Positions 9,047 to 16,833 of a DNA stretch of 39,909 nt are shown here, piece by piece (the stretch's first letter is position 1; each line of letters starts with the position of its first letter). The notes beneath the pieces are model-generated. The model saw only the letters and a program-made list of their open reading frames with translations. It did not search any database and was not told the origin of the DNA. The stretch is from an uncultured bacterium. GTDB lineage: Bacteria > Verrucomicrobiota > Lentisphaeria > Victivallales > UBA1829. The stretch spans positions 1 to 39,909 of the forward strand of contig URNX01000030.1 in NCBI GenBank assembly GCA_900549415.1, written 5' to 3'. The position numbers and the translations under genes are program-made.

Positions 9047-10227
9047 TTCTTTGCCTCCTCATTCTTTTCTTCCGCCTCTTTCTTTTCTTTGGCGGTCAGC
9101 GGTTCGGGGTTCAGCTTGAGACGGAGCTCCTGGCGGCCGCTGCCGATGGAGTTGACGATGAATTTATCCTTGACTTTCCCCATTGCCTCCGCCATCACCT
9201 GAGAGAAGAGCGTTACGGTTACCGTATCCGGACTCTTTCTGTATTCGGCGAGAATGCTCTTGAAATAACCGGCATCCGCAGAAACGTCGGAAACGACGCG
9301 CTTGCGGTAGCTGTCCGCCTCGGAAATAATGCGGTCCGATTCGGACTGCGCGAGAGCGAGCTGTTCGATTTTGTAGGCTTCCGCCTTCTGAATCGCCGCG
9401 CTGCTCTGCTGCTGGGCATGCAGAACATTGTCGAATGCGTTGATTGTCTGCGGCGGCGGGCTCTTCAGTTCCAGGTCGACGCGGAGAACTTCCACTCCGA
9501 TGCGGAGATCGGCGACACGCTTCATCACCATCGTCTCAACCGTCTTCTGGTACTTCGAAGCGCTGCTGTTGTTGTTGTAGAGAATGCCGTCGACGTTCCA
9601 TCCGGCGGTAACGCGGAGAACGCAGTCGTCGAGCACCGCGCGGAGCAGAGTCTGCGGTCCGCGGGTTCCGCGGCGTTCGCCGTCGGGAGCGGTCATAACG
9701 TCATCCGCCTTCTCCGGATTGAGCGGCGTCATGCATGTTTTGTAGTAGCGTTCCGGATCGACGACACGTGCGGTCATCTTCCAGTCGGTATGAACGATGC
9801 AGGCGTCCCCGGTGAGGAGATAGCCGTCAATTCCCGGCTTGAGAGCATCGGGAGCGCCGCCCATCGCCGAAGCCTCTTTGCGGTTCGTGATGAGCGCTTT
9901 GTTCGCCGGCATGAACGACGATGTTTCAATGCTGAAGGGACTCGTTTTCACCTTCATGGTCTGGCTGACCGGGTAGGGGAATACCCAGTGCCAGCTTTCC
10001 GTGCAGACCTTCTGGAATTTTCCGAACTGGAAAGTCAGCACTGCGGTATCGGGCTGAACAGTGAAGAAGCCGCTGAATATGAAGAACCACACCAGCAGCA
10101 CGGCAATCGCCGCAACAAGGAGTGTGAACACCGCCTTGAGGCTTTTGTTGAGCGTTTCGAAGCCGGAGGAAAACGCGCTGTTCTCCGCCGCCCTTTCCGC
10201 TCTGATTCTTGATTCAAGATCCTGCAT
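9043..10227 (-). CDS. SPFH/band-7 membrane protein (HflK-like)
   Basis: This 394-residue protein has one transmembrane helix (about 31-53) followed by an SPFH domain. After that comes a long helical region rich in Ala, Glu, Gln and Lys (AIQKAEAYKIEQLALAQSES), typical of the coiled stalk in HflK/flotillin-type assemblies. The last 25 residues are highly charged (KEKKEAEEKNEEAKK). An insert between the beta strands (around 140-185) is longer than in classical HflK. HflK/HflC normally form a cage around the FtsH protease, but no ftsH is encoded in this operon. It starts 11 bases after the HflC-like gene and its stop overlaps the P-ATPase start, so translation is probably coupled. Confidence 0.88.
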   Translation of the reverse strand: MQDLESRIRAERAAENSAFSSGFETLNKSLKAVFTLLVAAIAVLLVWFFIFSGFFTVQPDTAVLTFQFGKFQKVCTESWHWVFPYPVSQTMKVKTSPFSIETSSFMPANKALITNRKEASAMGGAPDALKPGIDGYLLTGDACIVHTDWKMTARVVDPERYYKTCMTPLNPEKADDVMTAPDGERRGTRGPQTLLRAVLDDCVLRVTAGWNVDGILYNNNSSASKYQKTVETMVMKRVADLRIGVEVLRVDLELKSPPPQTINAFDNVLHAQQQSSAAIQKAEAYKIEQLALAQSESDRIISEADSYRKRVVSDVSADAGYFKSILAEYRKSPDTVTVTLFSQVMAEAMGKVKDKFIVNSIGSGRQELRLKLNPEPLTAKEKKEAEEKNEEAKK

Positions 10228-10238
10228 GGTGATCTCCG

Positions 10239-11177
10239 TCAGTTCTTTTTCGCCGGTTTTTCAAGCGCGGAGCCGCCGAACTTCAGAATGTCGAACGGCG
10301 CGGAGTTGGTGTCGAGAACGAGAGTCGTGCGGCTGCCCATCAGACGCTTCATGGAATCGAGCTTGCGCAGGAAAACCGCAAGTTCCGGGTTTTCCGCAAA
10401 GACCGCGAGGTGCTTCGCCGCGGCGGCGTCGCCTTCCGCACGCAGGGCGGTTGCTTTTGCCTCCGCCTGAGTGAGGGCGTTGCGCTTGGCGGTATCCGCT
10501 TCGGTCATGATTTTGCGGGACTTGACGTTGCCCTCTTCCTTGTACTTGGCGGCGGCGGCGTCACGCTCCTGAATCATGCGTTCCGCAATCGCCTTCGCCG
10601 GAGTTTCGGGAACGCCGATCGTCTTGATGTTCACCGCAATGACTTCCAGTCCGTAAAGCTGTCTGGCTTTCACTGCAATCTGTTCCAGCATCTCTTTTTC
10701 CATCTGCGCAATCATGATCTTCTCCGGATCGGAGTTGACCAGCTGGTCGAGGTTGTATTTGCCGATCACCGCGCTTTTGACGGTTCTCATCTGACTGGAG
10801 AGATCGTCTTCCGCCGCGTTGATGTTGCCGCCGGAAGTCTGGAATCTGACGAGATCCTGAATGCGGTAGACCGTGTAGATTCCCGCTGTGATGTTTTTGC
10901 CGTCCGCCGTGCGGATCTCCTCCAGCTTGCCGATATTGCCGTCAAAACAGCGGAGGCGGATATCGTACTTCTGGATTTTCTGAATCGGGAGCGGCCAGCG
11001 GAAGTGAAGACCGGGTCCGCGTTCGCCGGTGATTTTGTTGAAAGTCAGAACGACTGCGCGTTCGGTTTCGTTGACCTGATAGGAAAAGATCGCGATTCCG
11101 AAGATCGCCGCGACAACAAGTCCGAGCAGCATAATCGGAACATTGATTTTGTGTTCCTTGTGGTGTGTGTCCGCCAT
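10239..11177 (-). CDS. SPFH/band-7 membrane protein (HflC-like)
   Basis: This 312-residue protein matches the HflC layout: a short cytoplasmic start, one transmembrane helix (about 13-32), the SPFH core (TERAVVLTFNKITGE, GLHFRWPLPIQKIQKYD) and a helical stalk with RMIQERDAAAAKYKEEG. A hydrophobic segment near the end (PELAVFLRKLDSMKRLM) is also typical of HflC. The start is supported by AAGGAG eight bases upstream. It is sandwiched between two other SPFH genes, so a mixed oligomer of the three products is likely. That is an inference from co-transcription and from HflK/HflC biology. Confidence 0.88.
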   Translation of the reverse strand: MADTHHKEHKINVPIMLLGLVVAAIFGIAIFSYQVNETERAVVLTFNKITGERGPGLHFRWPLPIQKIQKYDIRLRCFDGNIGKLEEIRTADGKNITAGIYTVYRIQDLVRFQTSGGNINAAEDDLSSQMRTVKSAVIGKYNLDQLVNSDPEKIMIAQMEKEMLEQIAVKARQLYGLEVIAVNIKTIGVPETPAKAIAERMIQERDAAAAKYKEEGNVKSRKIMTEADTAKRNALTQAEAKATALRAEGDAAAAKHLAVFAENPELAVFLRKLDSMKRLMGSRTTLVLDTNSAPFDILKFGGSALEKPAKKN

Positions 11178-11201
11178 TTATATTTCTCCTTTATGTTATT
11201 T

Positions 11202-13121
11202 TTACTTTAAATCGCCAAGGTCGGTATCAGTCAGATCGGTGCGGGGCTTCTCCTCCGCATTCAGTTCCAGGATCTGAGTCGGGATGGATGCGGAAATGAT
11301 GTACTTCCGCAGCGGAGCGCAGTCGTTTTCCAGGAAGGAAAGATAGGTGCGCAGTTTGAACATTTCAGGCATTCCGCGGTAAGCGGCAAGCTGGCTGGAG
11401 AACCGGCGGGCTTCCGCGCTCGAAACCGTGGTTGCATTGAACTTGTAGGCTTCCGCCTGCTGAACAAGCTCAATCGTCTCGATTTCAGATGCGGCAAGCG
11501 TCTTGGTCTTGTAAGCCTCGGCCTTGATGACCGCGGTTGCCATTTCCTCCTCCGCAACGAAGACCTTCTGGAACGCCGGGGCGACGTCCTGAAGCGGCGG
11601 ATGCGTATCGAGCAGATCAACATTCAAAATCGTAACGCCGAGTCCGCGCTTGTCGACCGCCTGCTGAATCTGTTCGCGCAGCTTGCGGGTAATTTCGAGA
11701 CGACCGACCGAGAGATCGTTCATGAAGTCGGTGCTCGCAAAGTAGATCGTCGCCTGACGCGTTCCGATGTCAAGAACATATCCCTTGATGTTTTCAAAAC
11801 CGAACGCGTAATCAAGAATCTTTTCGTGGTTGACTTTGAAGGTCACCGGAAGCGAAGCGTTGAGCATGGAAACAGCGCCGCCGATGTCGCCGCTGGAATC
11901 CCGGTTCGCCACGAGGAACGGATTTTCACCCGAACTGTGCTCGTTGTTCCAGAGAATCGTGCGGATCGGCTTGCCGGCTTCGTTCTTCGATTTGATGACC
12001 GCGCCGATGGTAACAGTCTGCGGAGTGTCGACTTCGATGCGCTGAATGTTTTCGCAGGGCCAGGGAAGTTTCAGATAAACGCCCGGCTGAAGCGGTGTCT
12101 TGTCAACAAGGGCTCCGAACCGCGTCTTGAGTCCGAGCTCGCCGGGTCCGACCTCCGCCACGCAGGTGAAAATCCAGAGGATGAGCAGCCACGCGCCGAT
12201 TGCGGGAATCGCAACTTTGCAGAACATCTGGTAGAGAGACGTTCCGGAAATTTTGAATCCGAACTGGTAATCCAGAGCATCCGTGATGTTTTTCGCCACG
12301 CTTCCGGGCTCGATAAACAGCGCGAGAAGACGGCTTTCATGAACCGGACGGTCCTCAAGCTGCGTTCTCGGACGGTAGAATTCCGTAATGAAAGTGAAGA
12401 GCTGTTCGACCGCGATTATGGCGATCAGCGCAAAAGCGATTTTCGCAAACGGCATCTCAAGTCCGGCATTATCCCAGCGCAGAGCGACCGAAGGGACAAG
12501 CGCGAGAAGGAAAATCACCGCACCCGCAACCATCCACGCGCCGACCGGACGCAGCCAGCGGAATTCGGAAACGCGGGACTGTCCGGCAAGGAACGCTCCG
12601 AAGAAGAGCGAAAAAACCGCAATCACAACGCAGACGAACGAGACCGCAACCGGCTCTTTCGGCAGAGCGGGTCCCGCCTCGCCGAATGTTGCGGCAACCG
12701 ACCATGCGATCCAGAGTCCGAACACCATCAGCACAAACGCGAGAAGCGAGAAGACCGACGGCGCGTATTTTGCATAGTTGCGGAAGGTTCTTCCCGCTGT
12801 AAAGCGGACGTCTTCCGCGACATCGAGGAGGCTCTGCGTGTTTTCCTTGCGCTTCTTCAGGAGCTCTTTTTCATACTCCTCTTCGGATGCGCTTCCTGCG
12901 AGCATTCCGTAGACCGCAGCGGCAACAGCGAAGAGAGTTGCGACGGCGAACGGGATTGCGCCGAGTCCGTATGCTCCATATCCGGCCCAGTCGTACACGC
13001 CGCCGGAGAATCCGGCCAGCAGAGCGACCGCCAGCGAGTAGACAGCGGAGAAGACCGCCAGTTTCATGGCGAGTCCTGAGCGTCTGCTGCTCGCGGAGTA
13101 GTTTTTCGTTTCCATTGTCAT
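11202..13121 (-). CDS. Polytopic SPFH-domain protein, first gene of the operon
   Basis: This is a 639-residue fusion-like protein. The first 330 residues contain about seven hydrophobic helices (near 17-38, 50-73, 120-143, 157-180, 192-213, 226-247 and 308-328), broken by a charged segment (SEEEYEKELLKKRKEN). The SPFH domain begins at about 332 (VGPGELGLKTRFG, LQPGVYLKLPWPC). It is followed by the Ala/Glu/Lys-rich stalk (VAEEEMATAVIKAEAYKTKTL) and a short acidic end. Classical HflK has only one membrane helix, so the polytopic front half is unusual. A GGGTGG purine stretch precedes the ATG at 13121, and an alternative in-frame ATG lies two codons later. It heads a seven-gene operon and may nucleate the complex in the membrane. 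Confidence 0.87.
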   Translation of the reverse strand: MTMETKNYSASSRRSGLAMKLAVFSAVYSLAVALLAGFSGGVYDWAGYGAYGLGAIPFAVATLFAVAAAVYGMLAGSASEEEYEKELLKKRKENTQSLLDVAEDVRFTAGRTFRNYAKYAPSVFSLLAFVLMVFGLWIAWSVAATFGEAGPALPKEPVAVSFVCVVIAVFSLFFGAFLAGQSRVSEFRWLRPVGAWMVAGAVIFLLALVPSVALRWDNAGLEMPFAKIAFALIAIIAVEQLFTFITEFYRPRTQLEDRPVHESRLLALFIEPGSVAKNITDALDYQFGFKISGTSLYQMFCKVAIPAIGAWLLILWIFTCVAEVGPGELGLKTRFGALVDKTPLQPGVYLKLPWPCENIQRIEVDTPQTVTIGAVIKSKNEAGKPIRTILWNNEHSSGENPFLVANRDSSGDIGGAVSMLNASLPVTFKVNHEKILDYAFGFENIKGYVLDIGTRQATIYFASTDFMNDLSVGRLEITRKLREQIQQAVDKRGLGVTILNVDLLDTHPPLQDVAPAFQKVFVAEEEMATAVIKAEAYKTKTLAASEIETIELVQQAEAYKFNATTVSSAEARRFSSQLAAYRGMPEMFKLRTYLSFLENDCAPLRKYIISASIPTQILELNAEEKPRTDLTDTDLGDLK

Positions 13122-13402
13122 GCTTTGTCCACCCTTCTTCTTTCCGTCTTCCGTTTTTCTTCCGGAAAACTCTTTTATCTTTTATGATTCAATAGTCTTT
13201 TCAACCAGCCGCAGAATCTGCGGACATTTGCACAGAGGTACACGATATATCACAAATGGCTGTTTTTCAAATGATTTTCTTGAAAAAACAGTGCAGAATC
13301 TCATTTTTTTTCGTATTTTTTATGCTTTTCCAACGGAACAATTTAAAAAAATGTCTTTCAAGCCCCCGGATGCGCATTTCCGGGGAGCGGCGCACCGGCA
13401 TT
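13122..13402. other. Leader region of the SPFH operon
   Basis: These 281 AT-rich bases separate the CorA-like gene from the SPFH operon, both on the minus strand, and contain no gene. A small hairpin (CCGCAG 13209-13214, CTGCGG 13218-13223) lies about 90 bases upstream of the SPFH start. TTGAAA and TATATC-like hexamers occur on the minus strand around 13240-13275, but spacing is poor (about 15 bases), so no promoter is fixed with confidence. Confidence 0.4.
13364..13385 (-). terminator. Hairpin after the CorA-like gene
   Basis: CCCCGGA (13364-13370) pairs with TCCGGGG (13379-13385) around an 8-base loop, 17 bases past the stop on the minus strand. The T-run (seven T) comes only after about 12 more bases. 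It is a GC-strong hairpin but not a textbook terminator. Confidence 0.5.
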
Positions 13403-14329
13403 TCAGTTGTGCTTGGCAATCATCTTTATGACCCAGAAAATCAGAAGCGCAAGCAGGATCATAAGAATCAGAAACACAGGATAGATGACTTTGTAATTTC
13501 CGCCGAACATCATCGTGAATTCAGACATGCCCCCTACTCCGGCGAGGAAAGAGGGAATCGCAATCGCAATCATGATTGCGTTCATGTTCTTCATCATGAC
13601 GTTCAGATTGTTGTTCACCATTGAGGCGCGGGCGTCCATCATGCCGGAAAGAACCTGCGAATAAACTTCCGCCTGGTCGAGAAACTGACGGTTTTCAATG
13701 GAGATGTCTTCAAGCAGCTCAATGTTCTCTTCGGTGAAGCCTAGCTTGATTGCGGCGGCGCGCATGCGCTCAATCACACGGCGGTTGCCGTTGAGGGCGT
13801 TGACGTAGTAGACCAGTCCCTTTTCCAAAGTGAACATGTTCAGCAGCTCCTTGCCGTCGTAAGAACTCACAATTGCATGCTCCAGCTCGTCGCTGCACAT
13901 GTTGATGACGCGCAGGTGGCTCTCAAAGTGCCGGATTGTGAGAAGCAGGGTCTTCATGATAACGTCCTGGACCGTGTGGACGTTATTTGCGATTTTTCCG
14001 GTGAAAAGCGGAACATATTCGTCGATAATGATGACGACGCGGGCGGCGAACACGAAAATGCCCATGGATTTGACGCGGAAAAGGAAATTGTCGTCCGCGG
14101 AATAATTTTTCGGGTATTTCAGAATGAATGCGGTATGATTGTCCTCAAATTCAATACGCGGGGTCTCGTCGGGGTCGATGGACGAAGCAATAGTATGTTC
14201 GTTCATCTCGTATTCATTAATGAGCCTGCTGCGCTCGGCCTCGTCAGGCATGATGTAGACTTCAACCTGAATGGATCCTTCGTCGCCCTGAACGATCCGG
14301 CCGTTCATCACGGAATATTTTTGAAGCAT
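13403..14329 (-). CDS. CorA-family divalent cation transporter
   Basis: This 308-residue protein has the CorA plan: a long acidic and helical cytoplasmic domain and two C-terminal membrane helices (about 243-264 and 282-303). The pore-entrance signature GMN of CorA/Mrs2 is replaced by GMS at 267-269 (in GVGGMSEFTMMFGG). This is a variant loop that may change selectivity, or it may mark a divergent subfamily. The start at 14329 is chosen over an ATG at 14347, because GGGAGG lies 8 bases upstream of the inner ATG and overlaps the outer one. It follows serC on the same strand, but a strong hairpin separates them, so it probably has its own expression. CorA proteins carry Mg2+, Co2+, Ni2+ or Zn2+; which one here is unknown. 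Confidence 0.88.
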   Translation of the reverse strand: MLQKYSVMNGRIVQGDEGSIQVEVYIMPDEAERSRLINEYEMNEHTIASSIDPDETPRIEFEDNHTAFILKYPKNYSADDNFLFRVKSMGIFVFAARVVIIIDEYVPLFTGKIANNVHTVQDVIMKTLLLTIRHFESHLRVINMCSDELEHAIVSSYDGKELLNMFTLEKGLVYYVNALNGNRRVIERMRAAAIKLGFTEENIELLEDISIENRQFLDQAEVYSQVLSGMMDARASMVNNNLNVMMKNMNAIMIAIAIPSFLAGVGGMSEFTMMFGGNYKVIYPVFLILMILLALLIFWVIKMIAKHN

Positions 14330-14354
14330 GGTGCGATCCTCCCGCAATCAAAAG

Positions 14355-14389
14355 ACGGTGCATACTAAAACACGTTTAATATGCACCGT
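14355..14389 (-). terminator. Terminator of serC / leader hairpin of the CorA-like gene
   Basis: ACGGTGCATA (14355-14364) is a perfect inverted repeat of TATGCACCGT (14380-14389), and four further A-T pairs can form inside. Read on the minus strand, the stem is followed by CTTTTGATT, as in an intrinsic terminator. Its end lies only a few bases before the GGGAGG of the CorA-like gene, so it could also act as a leader structure controlling that gene. Confidence 0.65.
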
Positions 14390-14404
14390 ACTCGTCGTTA
14401 ATGC

Positions 14405-14421
14405 AAACGGCTTAGCCGTTT
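14405..14421. repeat. Short hairpin between serC and the CorA-like gene
   Basis: AAACGGC and GCCGTTT (7-bp stem, TTA loop) lie 15 bases downstream of the serC stop. This is a second, weaker hairpin ahead of the main terminator and has no real U-tract. Confidence 0.5.
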
Positions 14422-14435
14422 TCTAACAGAAAAAC

Positions 14436-15515
14436 TCAGTTGTTCTTCTTGAAGTCGTTCATGAAGTTGACGAGTTTTTCGACGCCTTCCATCGGGACGG
14501 CGTTGTAGAGGCTGGCGCGGATGCCGCCGACGGAGCGGTGCCCCTTGAGTCCGATCATACCAGCGGCTTTGGCTTCCTTGACGAACTTGGCTTCGAGATC
14601 CTCGTTCGGGAGGCGGAAGACGACGTTCATTCTGGAACGGCTGTCCTTCTGGACGGGGTTGCGATAGTAGCCGTCGGAGCCGTCGATTGCGGCATAGAGA
14701 GCGGCAGCCTTCGCGTTGTTGATCTTTTCGATGGCCTCGATGCCGCCGATTTCCTTGATCCAGTCGGTCACGAGAGCGATCATGTAGATGCCGTAGGTCG
14801 GCGGGGTGTTGTAGAGGGAGTTGTTGGCGGTGTAGGTTTCATAGCGGAGCATGGTCGGGACGTTCGCCGGGGTTCTGGCGATGAGATCCTTGCGGATGAT
14901 GCAGACCGCGACGCCGCTGGGGCCGAGGTTCTTCTGAGCGCCGGCGTAGATCATGGCGAACTTGTTCATGTCGAACTTGCGGGACATGATGTCGCTGGAC
15001 ATGTCGGCGATCATCGGGCATTTGCTCTCCGGGAAATCCTGGTACTGGGTTCCGTAGATCGTGTTGTTGCTGGTGATGTGAAGGTAGGAGGACTCTTCGG
15101 TGGTGGGAGCCCAGGTGTTGAACGCGGGAATGTAGGTGTACTTGTCAGCCTTGCTGGAAGCAACGGTCTTGACTTCGCCGAAAAGTTTGGCCTCTTTCAT
15201 GGCCTTGGAGGACCACGTTCCGGTGTCGGCGTATTCCGCATAGCCGCCCTGCTTCATGAAGTTCATCGGGATCATGGCGAACTGCATGCTTGCGCCGCCC
15301 TGAATGTAGACAACCTCATACTCGTCGGAAACGCCGAGGATTTCGCGGATGTTGCCGTTGGCGCGGGCAATGATCTCGTCGAAGAGAGGTCCGCGGTGGG
15401 AGTGTTCCATAACGCCGCATCCGCTTCCCTTGTAATCGCAGAATTCCGCCTGAGCGCGTTCCATGACGACCGTCGGCAGCATTGCCGGCCCTGCACTGAA
15501 GTTTACAACTCTCAT
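14436..15515 (-). CDS. serC: Phosphoserine aminotransferase
   Basis: This 359-residue, full-length PLP enzyme of fold type I converts 3-phosphohydroxypyruvate and glutamate to phosphoserine and 2-oxoglutarate in serine biosynthesis, and also serves pyridoxal phosphate synthesis. The family hallmarks are the N-terminal NFSAGPAMLP, MEHSHRG, the phosphate/PLP loop GGASMQFAMIPMN, and the PLP-binding Lys195 in GAQKNLGPSG. The C-terminal GHRSVGGIRASLYNA carries the conserved Arg residues. The start is placed at 15515, with GGAGG five bases upstream; an ATG four codons earlier lies before that site. It appears monocistronic and is divergent from the LptF/G gene across a 196-base AT-rich region. Confidence 0.97.
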   Translation of the reverse strand: MRVVNFSAGPAMLPTVVMERAQAEFCDYKGSGCGVMEHSHRGPLFDEIIARANGNIREILGVSDEYEVVYIQGGASMQFAMIPMNFMKQGGYAEYADTGTWSSKAMKEAKLFGEVKTVASSKADKYTYIPAFNTWAPTTEESSYLHITSNNTIYGTQYQDFPESKCPMIADMSSDIMSRKFDMNKFAMIYAGAQKNLGPSGVAVCIIRKDLIARTPANVPTMLRYETYTANNSLYNTPPTYGIYMIALVTDWIKEIGGIEAIEKINNAKAAALYAAIDGSDGYYRNPVQKDSRSRMNVVFRLPNEDLEAKFVKEAKAAGMIGLKGHRSVGGIRASLYNAVPMEGVEKLVNFMNDFKKNN

Positions 15516-15711
15516 CGTGTCCTCCATTGGTGACGTGAAAATTATTTGAAAGCTATAATTTAGCGCAACTTTTAAAATTTACCAGATGAAAACCGCATAT
15601 TTTAAATAATATCTTGATTTTTTCTTTATTTTCGCACTTTTATTCTTGCAAAAGGTGTGCTACATTATCCGGAAGAATCAATTTTAAAGACAAGGAAGAG
15701 CGGGGAAGAGA
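15516..15711. other. Divergent intergenic region serC / LptF-like gene
   Basis: This AT-rich stretch of 196 bases must carry both promoters. On the minus strand TTGCGC and ATAATT with a 17-base spacer are possible for serC. On the plus strand TTGATT (15614-15619) with a TTTTAT about 18 bases on is possible for the permease operon. Neither is strong. No gene is seen. Confidence 0.35.
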
Positions 15712-16821
15712 ATGCTCAAAACACTGAATTTTTATGTTGCAAAAAACTTTCTGTATACGTTTGTCATGGCAATGGGCGTGCTGACATTCGGCATGACGGG
15801 CGCCCGGCTCGTCAAGGTTTTCGAATACGTTTCCAACGGTGTCGATATCGGAACCGCCATGAAATTCATGATCTACGTCCTCCCCATTGCAATGGCGTTC
15901 ACGATCCCGTGGGCGGCGCTCGTCTCCATCATGCTCGTGTTCGGACGCCTCTCCGCGGACAACGAAATTACGGCAATGCGCGCCTGCGGCGTCTCCATCC
16001 TCCAGATCGTAGCGCCGATCATCCTGCTGGCTTTCTCCCTCACATGCTGCTGCCTCTGGCTCGAACTCGACGTCGGCCCGCGATACCTCGGCAAAGCGCA
16101 GGAGGTCGTGAAAAGCGTCGCCGTCGACCACCCGCTTGCACTGTTCGAACCCGGAATCCCCATTGAATTCAACGGACTCAACATGTACATCGACCAGAAA
16201 AACCCGGAAACCGGAGAGCTCCGCGGAATCCAGGTATACCGTCTCAACAAAAACAACAGCCGCATCGAACAGGACGTAACGGCATCCGCCGGAAAAATCG
16301 TGATCGACAAAGAAGCGCAGATCATGCACATCATCCTCCACGACGCCACGATCATCGCCTACGAAAACAGCACCGACACGCACCCGCGCCGCAGTTTCAG
16401 CAAGGAAATGTCCTTCTCCATTGAATACGGAAAACAGTTCAACTCAAAACGGATTTCCCTGCGCGACAAGCATCTCGGCTACAAGGGACTCTACGGCCGC
16501 CTCATCATCGAACGGGAACGCAACAACCGGGAACGCATTACGGAGATTGAAACGGAACTCAACCAGCGCGTCGCACTCGCACTCGCTCCGATGGCGTTCC
16601 TCCTGCTCGGACTCCCGATGGCGATCCGCACCTCCCGACGCGAAACCTCCATCGGGCTCTTCCTCAGCGTGCTTCTCGCCGGACTCTACTTCGGCGCGGT
16701 TCTCGTTTCCGATTCCCTGAGTTCATTCGCCAAGGCGTTTCCGCAGTACATCGTCTGGATACCGCCCGCATTATACCAGATTTTCGGCGCAGTCTACATC
16801 ATGAAAATCGCACGCAGCTGA
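15712..16821 (+). CDS. LptF/LptG (YjgP/YjgQ) family LPS-export permease
   Basis: A 369-residue inner-membrane protein with three N-terminal helices and three C-terminal helices flanking a periplasmic beta-jellyroll. The N-terminal end (LKTLNFYVAKNFLYTFVMAMGVL) and the helix containing ALVSIMLVFGRLSADNEITAMRACGVS are diagnostic. The latter is the coupling helix that contacts the LptB ATPase. The C-terminal half has LALAPMAFLLLGLPMAI. In the Lpt bridge, LptF and LptG pair with LptB2 to extract lipopolysaccharide from the inner membrane. Only one of the pair is here, so it cannot be assigned to F or G. GGGGAAGAG precedes the ATG. The DUF4886 gene follows after 12 bases. Confidence 0.9.
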   Translation: MLKTLNFYVAKNFLYTFVMAMGVLTFGMTGARLVKVFEYVSNGVDIGTAMKFMIYVLPIAMAFTIPWAALVSIMLVFGRLSADNEITAMRACGVSILQIVAPIILLAFSLTCCCLWLELDVGPRYLGKAQEVVKSVAVDHPLALFEPGIPIEFNGLNMYIDQKNPETGELRGIQVYRLNKNNSRIEQDVTASAGKIVIDKEAQIMHIILHDATIIAYENSTDTHPRRSFSKEMSFSIEYGKQFNSKRISLRDKHLGYKGLYGRLIIERERNNRERITEIETELNQRVALALAPMAFLLLGLPMAIRTSRRETSIGLFLSVLLAGLYFGAVLVSDSLSSFAKAFPQYIVWIPPALYQIFGAVYIMKIARS

Positions 16822-16833
16822 GGAGTTCCGCTT

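Noticed and set aside
5174..9202. Very long plus-strand open frame (about 1340 codons) opposite the ABC and P-ATPase genes
   Set aside because: It is antisense to three genes with clear conserved motifs. Its translation is rich in Arg, His, Asp and Glu without any domain, as expected for the mirror frame of GC-biased coding sequence.
9043..11177. Naming the two SPFH genes hflK and hflC outright
   Set aside because: Three SPFH genes are present, lengths and inserts differ from the classical proteins, and ftsH is not linked, so symbols would overstate the match.
13240..13275. Promoter for the SPFH operon (TTGAAA with TATATC)
   Set aside because: The spacer is about 15 bases and the -10 match is poor, so it was not called as a feature.
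15640..15666. TTGCAA / TACATT as the promoter of the LptF/G operon
   Set aside because: The spacing is only about nine bases, too short for a sigma-70 promoter.
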